Shown here: positions 25,233 to 34,182 of the stretch, in pieces
Layout: each line of letters starts with the position of its first letter
How positions within the stretch are numbered: position 1 is the first letter of the stretch
The notes under the pieces: model-generated
Databases searched by the model: none
What the model saw: only the letters and a program-made list of their open reading frames with translations
What the model was told of the DNA's origin: nothing
Assembly (NCBI RefSeq): GCF_902459565.1
Contig: NZ_CABPSN010000001.1
Span: 62,001-126,000 of the forward strand
Origin: Pandoraea aquatica
GTDB taxonomy: Bacteria; Pseudomonadota; Gammaproteobacteria; Burkholderiales; Burkholderiaceae
DNA: 64,000 bases
Direction of reading: 5' to 3'
Translations under genes and position numbers: made by a program

Positions 25233-26699
25233 ATGCGCCGAATCAATCGTTGTGTCTGTACGCTTGTGACCCTCGGAATGTTCGGCGCAACTGCGCCGTC
25301 GTATGCGGCCGAAGCCAACCCTTACCCGTTCAAACAGGGCTATCCGACACCGGCTGCGTCGCAGCACGTCCGTGCCGACGAGGTGTTGCAGCGCGCCATC
25401 GTGGCATATCGGTTCTGGTATCCGACGGTGTCGGTAGAAGGCATCTTCAACGGCAATCGCGCAGTGGGCATCGAAGACGGCAAGCAGTGGGGGATCGCGG
25501 CGGCAGGGCCGAAACAGGTCGGGTTCACGCTGAATTCGGATACGCCTTACGGATCGGCAGTGCTGGATCTGTCAGGCGGCCCGGTGCTCATCGACTTGCC
25601 GCCGGGGCCGTTTATCGGCCTCGTGAACGATCACAACCAGGGCTGGGTGGCCGACTTGGGATTGCCGGGGCCGGATGCAGGCAAGGGCGGCAAACATCTG
25701 GTGCTGCCACCGGGATATCAGGGGAAAGTGCCGGACAAGTCCGAAGGGTATTTTGTCTCTCGATCGCCCTCGCTCAAGAACCTGCTCGCCGTGCGCTCGA
25801 TGCCCGTCGGTGGCGATGTACCCAAAGCAATGGCTGCCTTCGAGGCGATCAAGATTCAGCGCTGGACGCCGCAGGGCGTGACCGGTCCGGCATTGCAAGT
25901 CGTCGATACGACAAAACTTCCGCTTGATAGCTCTTCATTGAAGTGGGAAGACAATTTTCAATTCTGGCAAAAGCTCGACAAGATCACTCAGGAAGAACCG
26001 CTTCAACCGGCGTTTCTTCCCATGTATGGCTTGCTTGCCGAACTCGGCATTCAAAAAGGCAAGCCGTTTGCACCCGATGCGCACATGAAAGATGTGCTCT
26101 CCCGGGCGGCGCGTCTCGGTCGGGATCAGATGCTGGTCTCGGCGTTCGATAGTCAGCGCCCTGAGATCAAGAATTGGCCTGACCGTCATTGGGAGTGGGT
26201 GGGTCTGGTGCCGGGCGCGGCGCAGTTCGAAACCCCGGCGGGCGTCGACCTCGACGCGAGAGATCGCTGGTTCGCGCAAGCGATCGTGACTTCGCCCGCG
26301 ATGTTCCGTCGCGATGCCGGTGCGGGATCGCTCTACTGGTTGAGCGCCCGCGACAGCCAGGGTGTTTATCTCGACGGCGGCAAGCAGTACACGCTGACGG
26401 TGCCGCAGCCTGTGCCGGGCAAGCTGTTCTGGTCGGTCACGCTGTACGACGCGCAGACGCGCTCGCAAGTGCAGACCGATCAGGACAAAGCGGCGTTGCG
26501 CTCACTGTTCGAGCTGAAGGATATCGATACAACGAAACCGGTGGTGCTGAGCTTCGGCCCCAATCCGCCGAAGGGCGACGCGTCGCACTGGATCAAGACG
26601 GTGCCGGGCAGGGGCTGGTTCGCCTACTTCCGGATTTACGGGCCGGAAGCGGCAGCGTTCGACAAGTCGTGGAAGCCGGGGGACATCGTGCGTCAATGA
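25233..26699 (+). CDS. Secreted DUF1254/DUF1214 domain protein
   Basis: The 488-residue protein has a Sec signal peptide (1-26, ending SYAAE), a DUF1254 domain in the N-terminal third (NSDTPYGSAVLDLSGGPVLI, GPFIGLVNDHNQG) and a DUF1214 domain in the C-terminal third (LYWLSARDSQGVYLDGGKQY, FWSVTLYDAQTRS, GWFAYFRIYGPE). The family is common in proteobacteria and has no established biochemical role. It is probably periplasmic. AGGA precedes the start. The next gene, 82 bp downstream, encodes a lipoprotein paralogue, so the two may act together. Confidence 0.85.
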   Translation: MRRINRCVCTLVTLGMFGATAPSYAAEANPYPFKQGYPTPAASQHVRADEVLQRAIVAYRFWYPTVSVEGIFNGNRAVGIEDGKQWGIAAAGPKQVGFTLNSDTPYGSAVLDLSGGPVLIDLPPGPFIGLVNDHNQGWVADLGLPGPDAGKGGKHLVLPPGYQGKVPDKSEGYFVSRSPSLKNLLAVRSMPVGGDVPKAMAAFEAIKIQRWTPQGVTGPALQVVDTTKLPLDSSSLKWEDNFQFWQKLDKITQEEPLQPAFLPMYGLLAELGIQKGKPFAPDAHMKDVLSRAARLGRDQMLVSAFDSQRPEIKNWPDRHWEWVGLVPGAAQFETPAGVDLDARDRWFAQAIVTSPAMFRRDAGAGSLYWLSARDSQGVYLDGGKQYTLTVPQPVPGKLFWSVTLYDAQTRSQVQTDQDKAALRSLFELKDIDTTKPVVLSFGPNPPKGDASHWIKTVPGRGWFAYFRIYGPEAAAFDKSWKPGDIVRQ

Positions 26700-26781
26700 A
26701 TGGCGATGACGCGGTCATGGGCGGGAGCAAAGGCTCCCGCTACCGTCCCGATCTTTCCGCACGGAGTCCCCTGGAGCCATC

Positions 26782-28299
26782 ATGACGACCCGAAGAATTC
26801 CGCTTCGCCTTTGTGCGACGCTTGCTGCACTGACGCTCGCCGCTTGCGCAGGAACACCCCCGGCTTCGACTTACCGGATGACGACGCCGATTCCGTCGCA
26901 GATCACGACACCTTCATCTGTCGACACCCGTATCGGTACCTTGACTTACTTCGACGGCGTGCCGACGCCGCAGACCGCCGCGCGCGTCTACGACAACCTC
27001 GATTTCCTGCGAGGCGTGGGAGTCTTCCTCAACGGTGTGCCCGGTGCGTCGATGGTGGCGATTCGCGCAGGTCTGCGTGACGCTGGCGCGACAGGCAGCA
27101 CGGTGGGCGTGTTCGAGTCGTTGATGGACTCGAAGTCGCTATTTCTCACGGCTAATTCGGAAACTGTCTATTTCTGGAACTGGATGGACCTGAAGCAGGG
27201 GCCCGTCGTTGTAGAGACGCCGCCGAACATTCTCGGTGTCGTCGACGACTTCTGGTTCCGCTACGTGACCGACATGGGGAATGCCGGACCGGACAAGGGC
27301 AAAGGGGGCAAGTATCTGTTCGTGCCGCCTGGATACACCGGTCCGTTGCCTGCCAGTGGCTATTTCATCGTGAAATCGCCAACCTACGGCAACCTGCTGT
27401 TCGGCCGGGGATTCATGCAGCACGGCGACCCGAAGCCTGCCGTGGCGAGCCTCAAGGCGGGCCTGCGCGTGTATCCGCTGTCGCAGGCAGGCAACCCACC
27501 GCCGACACGATTCCTGAACTTGTCGGGACGTGTCATGAATACCGTGCACGCGAACAACATCGAGTTCTTCCACGAGATCGATCAGATCGTGCAGGAGGAG
27601 CCTGCCGGGGCTTACGGGCCCGATATGACGGGATTGTTTGCGGCGATCGGCCTGGAGAAGGGAAAGCCGTTCGCGCCCGACGCCCGCATGACGCAGATAC
27701 TGACGGATGCCGTGGCTGTCGGTAACGCGACGGCGCGCTCGATCGACTTCGCGAATCGCAATCCCGCCGCCTATATTTATCCGGACCGTAAGTGGACGAC
27801 GCCATTCATCGGTGGCAGCTACGAGTGGCTGAACAACGGTGCGCGTAACTTCGACGCACGCACGATGTTCTTTTACGCGGCCACCATCGATACCCCGGCG
27901 ATGGCGGTGGCGATGCCCGGCATAGGCTCGCAATACGCGGCGACCAATACCGACCGGAACGGGCAGCCGTTCGACGGCGGCAAGCACTACGTGCTGCACG
28001 TGCCGCCGAATGTGCCCGTCAAAGACTTCTGGTCAGTGGTGGTCTACGACACGCAAACGCGTTCGATGCTGCAAACCGATCAGCCGTTCCCGAGTTTGTC
28101 GAGTGAGAAAGACTTGCTGAGAAATGCCGATGGCTCGGTGGATGTGTACTTCGGGCCGACGCCGCCGCAAGGCAAAGAAAAGAATTGGGTGCAGACGATT
28201 CCCGGCAAGGCATGGTTCACGATCTTCCGGCTCTATGGGCCGCTTCAGGCGTGGTTCGACCGAAGCTGGAAGCTGGAGGACATCGAGGCCAAGGGGTAG
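26782..28299 (+). CDS. DUF1254/DUF1214 domain lipoprotein
   Basis: The 505-residue paralogue of the preceding gene starts with a lipoprotein signal, lipobox LAAC with Cys22, so it should be membrane-anchored rather than free in the periplasm. DUF1254 (NSETVYFWNWMDL, VVVETPPNILGVVDDFW) and DUF1214 (NGQPFDGGKHYVLHVPP, FWSVVVYDTQTRSMLQTDQ, WFTIFRLYGPL) are both present and align along the whole length with the first copy. GGAG lies six bases before ATG 26782. A strong hairpin at 28310-28335 ends the unit. Confidence 0.85.
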   Translation: MTTRRIPLRLCATLAALTLAACAGTPPASTYRMTTPIPSQITTPSSVDTRIGTLTYFDGVPTPQTAARVYDNLDFLRGVGVFLNGVPGASMVAIRAGLRDAGATGSTVGVFESLMDSKSLFLTANSETVYFWNWMDLKQGPVVVETPPNILGVVDDFWFRYVTDMGNAGPDKGKGGKYLFVPPGYTGPLPASGYFIVKSPTYGNLLFGRGFMQHGDPKPAVASLKAGLRVYPLSQAGNPPPTRFLNLSGRVMNTVHANNIEFFHEIDQIVQEEPAGAYGPDMTGLFAAIGLEKGKPFAPDARMTQILTDAVAVGNATARSIDFANRNPAAYIYPDRKWTTPFIGGSYEWLNNGARNFDARTMFFYAATIDTPAMAVAMPGIGSQYAATNTDRNGQPFDGGKHYVLHVPPNVPVKDFWSVVVYDTQTRSMLQTDQPFPSLSSEKDLLRNADGSVDVYFGPTPPQGKEKNWVQTIPGKAWFTIFRLYGPLQAWFDRSWKLEDIEAKG

Positions 28300-28309
28300 T
28301 GCAGAAGAG

Positions 28310-28335
28310 GGAGGGGCGGGGCAAACCGCCCCTCC
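28310..28335. terminator. Bidirectional terminator-like hairpin
   Basis: GGAGGGGCGG (28310-28319) pairs perfectly with CCGCCCCTCC (28326-28335) around a 6-nt loop. It lies between convergent genes (DUF1254 lipoprotein ending at 28299 and the autotransporter ending at 28344). Confidence 0.7.
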
Positions 28336-28343
28336 GAAAGGGA

Positions 28344-31049
28344 TTACCATCTCCAGCGCAATCCCAGTGTTGCCGACACGCTTTGCTGACGGGTGTCGTC
28401 GATCTGTGTGAGGTAAGCGAGCGTGGCGTACACGCTTGCGTGCTTGTTGAAGCGTCCGGCGACCCCGATGCCGAACTGCACCGCGGTGGTGTTCGCGCTG
28501 CTGACGATCGGTGTGGTGCCGCCGAAGATCGCGCGGCCGTCGCTGCCGAACGTATGGATCAGGTTGAACAGAAGGTAAGGCCGCAGCAACCCGCGTGCAC
28601 CGTCGTAATTGCCCTCCAGACGCGCGCCGATGCGTGCAAGCCAGCCATTGGTGTTGGCGAAGGACACCGAAGAAACGGCGTCCGTCACATCGTTGAGCGA
28701 CTGATGTTGATAGACGATCTGCGCTTGCGGTTCGAGCATGAGGCCGGGCGTCAGCCGAATCGGCCAGCCAGTTTCTAGCGACGCCGCCACTGCTTTGCCG
28801 TGCGTGCTCGTGTTCATGCCGCTGATGGGCTTCGATTCATATTGGAGCGCAGAGCCGAGCACGACTGCGTCGACGTAGGCGAAGTTGGGCATCACGTGGG
28901 TCCAGTACAGACCCGCGCTGTACATGTCCAGTCCCAGTGTCCCGGTGTGTGTGTCCATCGCTCCCAGCGCGCTGCCCTGCGTGTCGCCAAAGGCGCGCGT
29001 CCATCCCGCAATGACGCCGATGTGGTCGTGATGGCCGCTGTCTGTGCTGCGTGAGAAGAGATCGTGGCCGACTTGCACGCCGCCGATGTTGCCATCGAAC
29101 TGTGGCGACACGTCGCCCTTTGACCGGAACTGTTCGGTTTGTCCCCACACACGAGCCCAACCGGCCGGTAGCACACCATTCTCCGTGAGCAAGCCCTGTT
29201 GTCCCTGACGTTCGTGGAACGTGCCCATCTGCGCGAAGCCGGCGACGCGGGCGATGTCCGGCATCGCCGAATATCCGGGGACTTCCACGCGATAGATCGG
29301 CATAGGCGTCGAGCCGACGGCAGCCGTCGGTGGGCTGCCCGCCGCACCCACTGGCGAGAGCACGGTGCTGACCGTTTGACCGGTCACCGGATCGACGTAG
29401 GTCACGGCTGTGGCCACCGGCACTGTCGAGCGCAGATACCAGTTGTTTTCCGTCCCTGGGGTCGTACCGCCGCGATACAGGTAGTAGGTGTACGCCCCTT
29501 GGCTGACCGTCCCGCCGAGGGCGAACGCGCTGGTGCTCGATGTCGCGCCGCCCACAGCGTTGACCATCGGAATGCCGTTGCCGGTCGTGAGCCCGCCCGC
29601 GCCGCCCATGTTGTTGACGGCAATCGTCGTGCTGCCACCGATCGCGCCGCCGCTGACCGTCAGCGGGGCCACTTTGGACGAATCGTCGCCCAGCACCGTA
29701 TCGATGGCGAGCTTGCCGCCGCTACCGGTGTAGTTGCCCGCGACGGTCAGCGTACCGTTGCCGCTGCCATCGCCCGGGTGAACGGTGCCTGCATTGGTGA
29801 GGTTGCCGGTGAGCGTGCCCGTGCCCGCGAGCGTAGCCCCGGCAGCGACTTGCGAGGTCGCACCGCCCAGCGAGCTGTTCAGATTGAACACGCCGCTTTG
29901 AAACTGCGCAGTCGTGAAGTTGCCGCTGCCGGTCCACGTCCAGTTATCGCCCTGCATGTTGAGCGTGCCGAAGTTCGTGAACGCATTGCTCGCTGTGCCG
30001 GTCCCCTGTAAGTTGACGCGGCTGACCGCGCTGTTGCCGCCATCTGCCGTGCCGATAATCTGCGAACCGCTCTGCAAAGTGAGGGTGTTGGATTTCGCTG
30101 CCGCGTTCATGGCGATGGCGGTGCCGACGTCGCTCTCGATCAGACCGGCGTTAGTGATCGTGATCGTGCCATTAACCGTGCGAACGCCATAGCCCTGGCG
30201 ACTGATGATCTGACCGCCCGACTGGTTCACGATGGACGACGTGAAACCCGAAGCGGTGTTCGATACGACAGCATCGCTGTTGATGCCGCGCGCTTCGATG
30301 TAGCCGCTGTTCGTCAGGTTATTGTTGTTGCCTTGCATGAAGACGGTGAACGACCGGTTGGACGCCGTGCCGCCTGTGGTGATGAGCGTGCCGCTGTTGG
30401 TCACGGTGCTCTGTCCGCCCACGACGCTGATCGCACGACTGCCGCCGCCGTTGGCGGTGATCGTGCCGGTGTTGACGAACGTGCTATACAGGCCGAGGCC
30501 GGACGATTGTCCCCATGCTGCCGTCATGCCGAAGGCGTTCGGGCCGTTGACGGTAATCGTCCCGTTGTTGGTCAGCGAGCCATGGTTGCCGTTGACGGCC
30601 ATGCCGTCGTTTTCATAGCCCGATGTCGATATGACGCCGGTGGATGTGTTGACCAGCACGTTGTAGTCGTGTGCGCCGAGAATGGCGGCACCGCGTCCGG
30701 CCTGCGGCGAATTCGTCCCAGTGATGCTGACGGTGCCGCTGTTGGTGATCGTGCTCGATGTGTCGACGGTGATGGTGGCGACGTCGGCGGTGGTCCGCAC
30801 AGAACTGATGTTGGCCCCTTGCTGGACGTTCACATTAACGCCCGTGCTGCCGGCTTGCGCGGCCACCACGCCGTCGGTGCCCGTGCAGGTCACGGTCGTC
30901 CCGCTGGCCGGTGCAACGTTATCGCATGCCGCGCGTGCCTGAGCAGTGATGCATAGCGTCAGCGCGATAATCAGGGGTTTGAGAGGCAGGGGCGGCGACT
31001 GACACTGCGAATGCCGGGCGAACTCAACTGCACGTGGCGAGATTGTCAT
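28344..31049 (-). CDS. Type Va autotransporter with beta-helix passenger
   Basis: The 901-residue protein has an extended signal peptide (hydrophobic part about residues 24-40, cleavage near AQARA). The passenger (about 42-560) is made of short repeats rich in Asn, Gly, Thr and Ser (NSGTVSITG, NTGTITANGG, NSGYIEARG) typical of a parallel beta-helix. A pertactin-like autochaperone segment follows (GTLTVAGNYTGSGGKLAID and NNWYLRS, about 430-560), then a linker and a C-terminal autotransporter barrel (about 640-901) ending in LGLRWRW, with the aromatic last residue that barrel assembly needs. AGGAGGG precedes the start. An adhesin or other surface role is likely; no protease motif was seen. Confidence 0.9.
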   Translation of the reverse strand: MTISPRAVEFARHSQCQSPPLPLKPLIIALTLCITAQARAACDNVAPASGTTVTCTGTDGVVAAQAGSTGVNVNVQQGANISSVRTTADVATITVDTSSTITNSGTVSITGTNSPQAGRGAAILGAHDYNVLVNTSTGVISTSGYENDGMAVNGNHGSLTNNGTITVNGPNAFGMTAAWGQSSGLGLYSTFVNTGTITANGGGSRAISVVGGQSTVTNSGTLITTGGTASNRSFTVFMQGNNNNLTNSGYIEARGINSDAVVSNTASGFTSSIVNQSGGQIISRQGYGVRTVNGTITITNAGLIESDVGTAIAMNAAAKSNTLTLQSGSQIIGTADGGNSAVSRVNLQGTGTASNAFTNFGTLNMQGDNWTWTGSGNFTTAQFQSGVFNLNSSLGGATSQVAAGATLAGTGTLTGNLTNAGTVHPGDGSGNGTLTVAGNYTGSGGKLAIDTVLGDDSSKVAPLTVSGGAIGGSTTIAVNNMGGAGGLTTGNGIPMVNAVGGATSSTSAFALGGTVSQGAYTYYLYRGGTTPGTENNWYLRSTVPVATAVTYVDPVTGQTVSTVLSPVGAAGSPPTAAVGSTPMPIYRVEVPGYSAMPDIARVAGFAQMGTFHERQGQQGLLTENGVLPAGWARVWGQTEQFRSKGDVSPQFDGNIGGVQVGHDLFSRSTDSGHHDHIGVIAGWTRAFGDTQGSALGAMDTHTGTLGLDMYSAGLYWTHVMPNFAYVDAVVLGSALQYESKPISGMNTSTHGKAVAASLETGWPIRLTPGLMLEPQAQIVYQHQSLNDVTDAVSSVSFANTNGWLARIGARLEGNYDGARGLLRPYLLFNLIHTFGSDGRAIFGGTTPIVSSANTTAVQFGIGVAGRFNKHASVYATLAYLTQIDDTRQQSVSATLGLRWRW

Positions 31050-31216
31050 ATCGCCCTCCTGAGGGTGACGTTTTTTATTTCATCTTGCGCAATTCGAGTG
31101 AGTTCAAATTAGATGTTCAAATCGACAATTACAAATGTCGGCGTTGTATTTTGGTGAGTTGTAATAAGTTGTTACCGTTATCTCGACTTTCTAAGTGTTA
31201 TTGAGGCGATCAGCGT
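31050..31216. promoter_or_regulatory. AT-rich divergent spacer between autotransporter and TfoX-like gene
   Basis: Bases 31065-31200 are clearly AT-richer than the flanking genes and contain the promoters of both divergent genes. No individual boxes are assigned. The composition matches the other AT-rich spacer at 24982-25232 and suggests nucleoid-protein silencing or recent acquisition. Confidence 0.45.
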
Positions 31217-31606
31217 ATGCCATCCACTATTCGTAATTCGCTTCTCTGGATTTTCGATGCGTTCGAACGTGACGACACCTTCATGCACAAGCGGATGTTC
31301 GGTGCTGAAGCGGCGTATCTGAACGGCCGCCAATGCGTTGCGGTGATCGACCGGGATCCGCCATGGGATGGCCTGTTGGTGTGCACGTCGCATGAACATC
31401 ATGCGTCGCTCATTGAAGAGATGCCGGCGTTGCGCCCGCATCCGGTGCTCGGGAAATGGCTTTATATCCCGCAATCGGAAATTGAATTCGAGGCGGTCGT
31501 CGAGCGCGTGACGAAATTGGTACTTGCCGGAGATTCACGTATTGGTATTGAGCCAAAGCCTCGAAAGCCACGTAAATCGGTAAAGAAGCGCGCGTCGAAT
31601 TTATAA
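31217..31606 (+). CDS. TfoX/Sxy N-terminal domain-like protein
   Basis: A 129-residue protein. The MHKRMFGAEAAYLNGRQCVAVI segment (core RMFG...G...A) and later KWLYIPQSEIE with a following helix match the TfoX N-terminal fold of small Sxy-like or YjbR-like proteins. The C-terminal ~20 residues are Lys/Arg/Pro-rich. Full TfoX proteins regulate competence with CRP; single-domain relatives are of unknown role. GAGG lies nine to ten bases before ATG 31217. The stop codon lies within the loop of a long hairpin (arms 31585-31594 and 31624-31633). Confidence 0.65.
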   Translation: MPSTIRNSLLWIFDAFERDDTFMHKRMFGAEAAYLNGRQCVAVIDRDPPWDGLLVCTSHEHHASLIEEMPALRPHPVLGKWLYIPQSEIEFEAVVERVTKLVLAGDSRIGIEPKPRKPRKSVKKRASNL

Positions 31607-31633
31607 GATATTTATTAATAGCTCGCGCGCTTC
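31585..31633. terminator. Hairpin spanning the TfoX-like stop, possible terminator
   Basis: GAAGCGCGCG (31585-31594) is perfectly complementary to CGCGCGCTTC (31624-31633), with a 29-nt AT-rich loop that contains the stop codon. It lies between convergent genes. The long loop makes it a weaker candidate than the other hairpins. Confidence 0.35.
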
Positions 31634-31650
31634 GGTTCGCCAATATCGCT

Positions 31651-33189
31651 TCAGTCGGCCGCGACGTGAACCATCTCTTCGGTTTCGCCGGGGGCCTTCT
31701 TCTTCATGCGGATAAACAGCAACAGCGGCATGACGATGATCGTCAGGAACAACATAAGACGGAAGTCGTCGAGATAGGCGATCATCGCCGCCTGACGCGT
31801 TACCTCCGCGTTGAGTGCAGCCATTGCGGCGGCCCCATACGTTTGCACATACGTTTCGACGCCTTGTGTAAACGGCGTGATGCGTTCTGACAGCACCGCA
31901 TGGTTGACCTGCGTGTTCTGCGTGAGCAGCGTCTGCACGACCGAGATGCCGATACTGCTGCCGATGTTGCGCGACAGACTGTAAATCGCTGCCCCGTCCG
32001 CGCGGAACTGGCCGGGGAGCGTGGCGAACGTGACGGTTGTGAGCGGCACGAACACGAAACCCAGCCCGAAGCCCTGAATCACGCCCGGCCAGACAATGTC
32101 CGACGGACTCAGCGTCAGCGAGTAACCGGCCATCATGTGGAGCGAATAGGCGGTCAGCGCGAAGCCGAAACCCAGTAGGTAGCGAACGTCGACCTTGCCG
32201 ACCAGTCGCCCGACGATCAGCATGGCGGCCATCGTGCCTGCGCCCGAAGGGGCGGTGACGAGCCCGGTCAGGATCGCGGGGTAGCCGAACAGGCTTTGCA
32301 GCATGGGCGGGAGCAGGGCCCGCGTGGCGTAGAGAATGATGCCGACCACGAAAATGTAGACGACGCCCGTATTGAAATTCCGGTCGCGCAGCAGTGCGCG
32401 GTTGAAGAACGAGTGCTCGCCCGCTGTCCATGTGTGAACGATGAAGTACGCGAAGCAGATGATCGCGCCCAGCATCTCCAGCCAGATTTCCGTCGAATTC
32501 AGCCAGTCCTGCTGTTCGCCCCGGTCGAGCAGAAGTTGCAGCAGACCGATGGCAAGACCCAGTGTGACGAAGCCTAGCGCGTCGAACTTACCCGCCTTCT
32601 GTTCCGGCGGCTCCTTCAGATAGGCAGCAATGCCGAGGAAGGCGATCAGCCCGATGGGCAGGTTGATGTAGAACACCCAGCGCCAGTTGTAGCTGTCGGT
32701 GAGCCAACCGCCGAGCGATGGTCCGAGAATCGGTCCCACCATGACACCCATGCCGAAGACGGCCATCGCCGAGCCGTGTTTGCTCGGCGGGTTGATGTCG
32801 AGCATGGTCGCTTGCGAGAGTGGCACCAGTGCTGCGCCGCAGATCCCCTGAAACAGACGCGCTGCCACGATCTCGGTAAGCGAGTGCGCCATGCCGCACA
32901 GCGCGGAGGCGATGGTGAAGCCTGCGACGGACCACAGGAAGACGCGTCGGCGTCCAAAGCGCGCGCACAGCGTGCCGGTGAGCGGCGTGGCGATGGCGGC
33001 GGCCACGATATAGGACGTCAGAACCCATGTGATCGAGTCCTGCGATGCCGCCAGACTGCCTTGCATGTGGGGCAGTGCAACGTTGGCGATGGTGCTGTCG
33101 AGTGTCTGCAACACCGTTGCCAGCATGACGGACACGCTGACGAGCGCCCGGTGTTTGCCCGGGTCGTCAGCCATTTTGGGGGATGCCAC
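31651..33189 (-). CDS. DHA2 family MFS multidrug efflux transporter (EmrB/QacA type)
   Basis: The 512-residue protein has about 14 membrane segments and the DHA2 marks: LQTLDSTIANVALPHMQGSL in TM1 (motif D1 LDxTIVNVALP-like), CARFGRRRVFLW (motif A) and GPILGPSLGGWLTD (motif C of drug antiporters). It exports drugs or toxic compounds by proton exchange, usually with an EmrA-type adaptor that is not encoded next to it here. It starts at GTG 33189 with GAGG seven bases upstream; an ATG five codons later is an alternative. It follows a marR gene in the same direction, and MarR is likely its repressor. Confidence 0.88.
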   Translation of the reverse strand: MASPKMADDPGKHRALVSVSVMLATVLQTLDSTIANVALPHMQGSLAASQDSITWVLTSYIVAAAIATPLTGTLCARFGRRRVFLWSVAGFTIASALCGMAHSLTEIVAARLFQGICGAALVPLSQATMLDINPPSKHGSAMAVFGMGVMVGPILGPSLGGWLTDSYNWRWVFYINLPIGLIAFLGIAAYLKEPPEQKAGKFDALGFVTLGLAIGLLQLLLDRGEQQDWLNSTEIWLEMLGAIICFAYFIVHTWTAGEHSFFNRALLRDRNFNTGVVYIFVVGIILYATRALLPPMLQSLFGYPAILTGLVTAPSGAGTMAAMLIVGRLVGKVDVRYLLGFGFALTAYSLHMMAGYSLTLSPSDIVWPGVIQGFGLGFVFVPLTTVTFATLPGQFRADGAAIYSLSRNIGSSIGISVVQTLLTQNTQVNHAVLSERITPFTQGVETYVQTYGAAAMAALNAEVTRQAAMIAYLDDFRLMLFLTIIVMPLLLFIRMKKKAPGETEEMVHVAAD

Positions 33190-33305
33190 GGTAATTCCTC
33201 TGGTAGATCGTCGTTCTGCTCGTGCCCGACGTTGTTATGTGTCGCTCAGCGCTGGAATCGCGCCCGTCTCCTCTTGCTTCCTCCTGCTGCCGTGTTCTGC
33301 GCCGT

Positions 33306-33794
33306 CTACTCCGGATCTGCCTCCTCACGTCGACGCACCGGTGCCGGGCATTCCGCCTCGGCGCGCGTCAGATTGGCCAACACTTTGCCGAGCAGTCGGG
33401 ACAGCTCAGCGCGCTCCGCGGGCGTGAGATCGGCGAGCGCCTCACGTTCCGTGACGTTGGCGAAGGCGACGATCGTGTCGATCTTGGCTTCGGAGTCGTC
33501 CGTCAGATAGAGCAGATGGGCGCGTTTATCCTTGGGATCGCGCTCGCGACGCACCAGTCCCTTTTCCCGCAGACGGTCCAGCAGGCGCACGAGTGCCATC
33601 GGCGTGAGTTCCATGCGCTCGGCGAGTTCGGCCTGCGTCTGCACGCCATAGCGATGCAACATCACCAGTACGCGGCATTGGGCGCGCGTCAGATCGAAAT
33701 TACCCCGGGCGCGCCGGTCGAACAGGCGCGAATAGACCCGTGCCGTGTCATGCACCAGCGTGCCAAACCGGGAAGACCAGTCGATTTTCGGCAT
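33306..33794 (-). CDS. MarR family transcriptional regulator
   Basis: A 162-residue winged helix-turn-helix protein. RVLVMLHRYGVQTQAELAER, then MALVRLLDRLREKGLVRRERDPKDKRAHLLYLTD (key: the DxRD/KRAH wing) are the classical MarR recognition helix and wing, flanked by N- and C-terminal dimerisation helices. It lies just upstream of the DHA2 transporter gene in the same orientation, the usual marR-emrB pairing. Ligand-induced release is known for the family. A short palindrome lies upstream of its start. Confidence 0.9.
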   Translation of the reverse strand: MPKIDWSSRFGTLVHDTARVYSRLFDRRARGNFDLTRAQCRVLVMLHRYGVQTQAELAERMELTPMALVRLLDRLREKGLVRRERDPKDKRAHLLYLTDDSEAKIDTIVAFANVTEREALADLTPAERAELSRLLGKVLANLTRAEAECPAPVRRREEADPE

Positions 33795-34182
33795 GTGTGG
33801 AATGTCGTGGTCGATCGCCGGCCGACGTCAAGCGGTGCAGCGGCACGCCGCGTCGGTTCGGCAAATTAGTAAACAGGTTTAGCATTTTGCCAGAGTCTTT
33901 CTCCGGACGGCAACTGTCGCAAATAGGTGACAAATGGATGGGAAGGCAAGGGCGGGGACGCCGGGTGATGGGGCGTTTCATACGGCGCGACGGGGGTTCC
34001 CGGGCGGTTGGCAGGACGAACCGACGGGCAGGCGAAGCCGTACCGTCAAACTGTGAAAAACCTAACGAAAATAAGCACTTGACACTTCGCCTCGGCGGGT
34101 CAAGAAAGGAATTGTGCGATGCACCGGCGACAACGCCCGTGCACGGCACCCGCCCTTTCATTGACCTTAAGGAGTGTCAATC
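33795..34182. other. Divergent intergenic region between marR and the FeeM-like gene
   Basis: No gene supported. It contains the palindromes at 33860-33891 and an inverted repeat CTTGAC/GTCAAG (34078-34083 and 34099-34104) that overlaps TTGACA at 34079, a possible -35 box of the rightward gene; no good -10 follows. Confidence 0.45.
33860..33891 (-). promoter_or_regulatory. Candidate MarR operator
   Basis: TAAAC and GTTTA (33870-33874, 33877-33881) form a 12-bp near-perfect palindrome, nested in a wider GGCAAA/TTTGCC inverted repeat (33860-33865 and 33886-33891). It lies 66-97 bp upstream of the marR start. Position and symmetry fit autoregulation. Confidence 0.4.

Noticed and set aside
31585-31633. 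A CRISPR-like or repeat array near the TfoX-like gene
   Set aside because: Only one pair of complementary arms; better read as a hairpin.
34078-34104. CTTGAC/GTCAAG inverted repeat with TTGACA as a promoter
   Set aside because: No matching -10 at 16-18 bp, so not called as a promoter; only noted in the intergenic entry.
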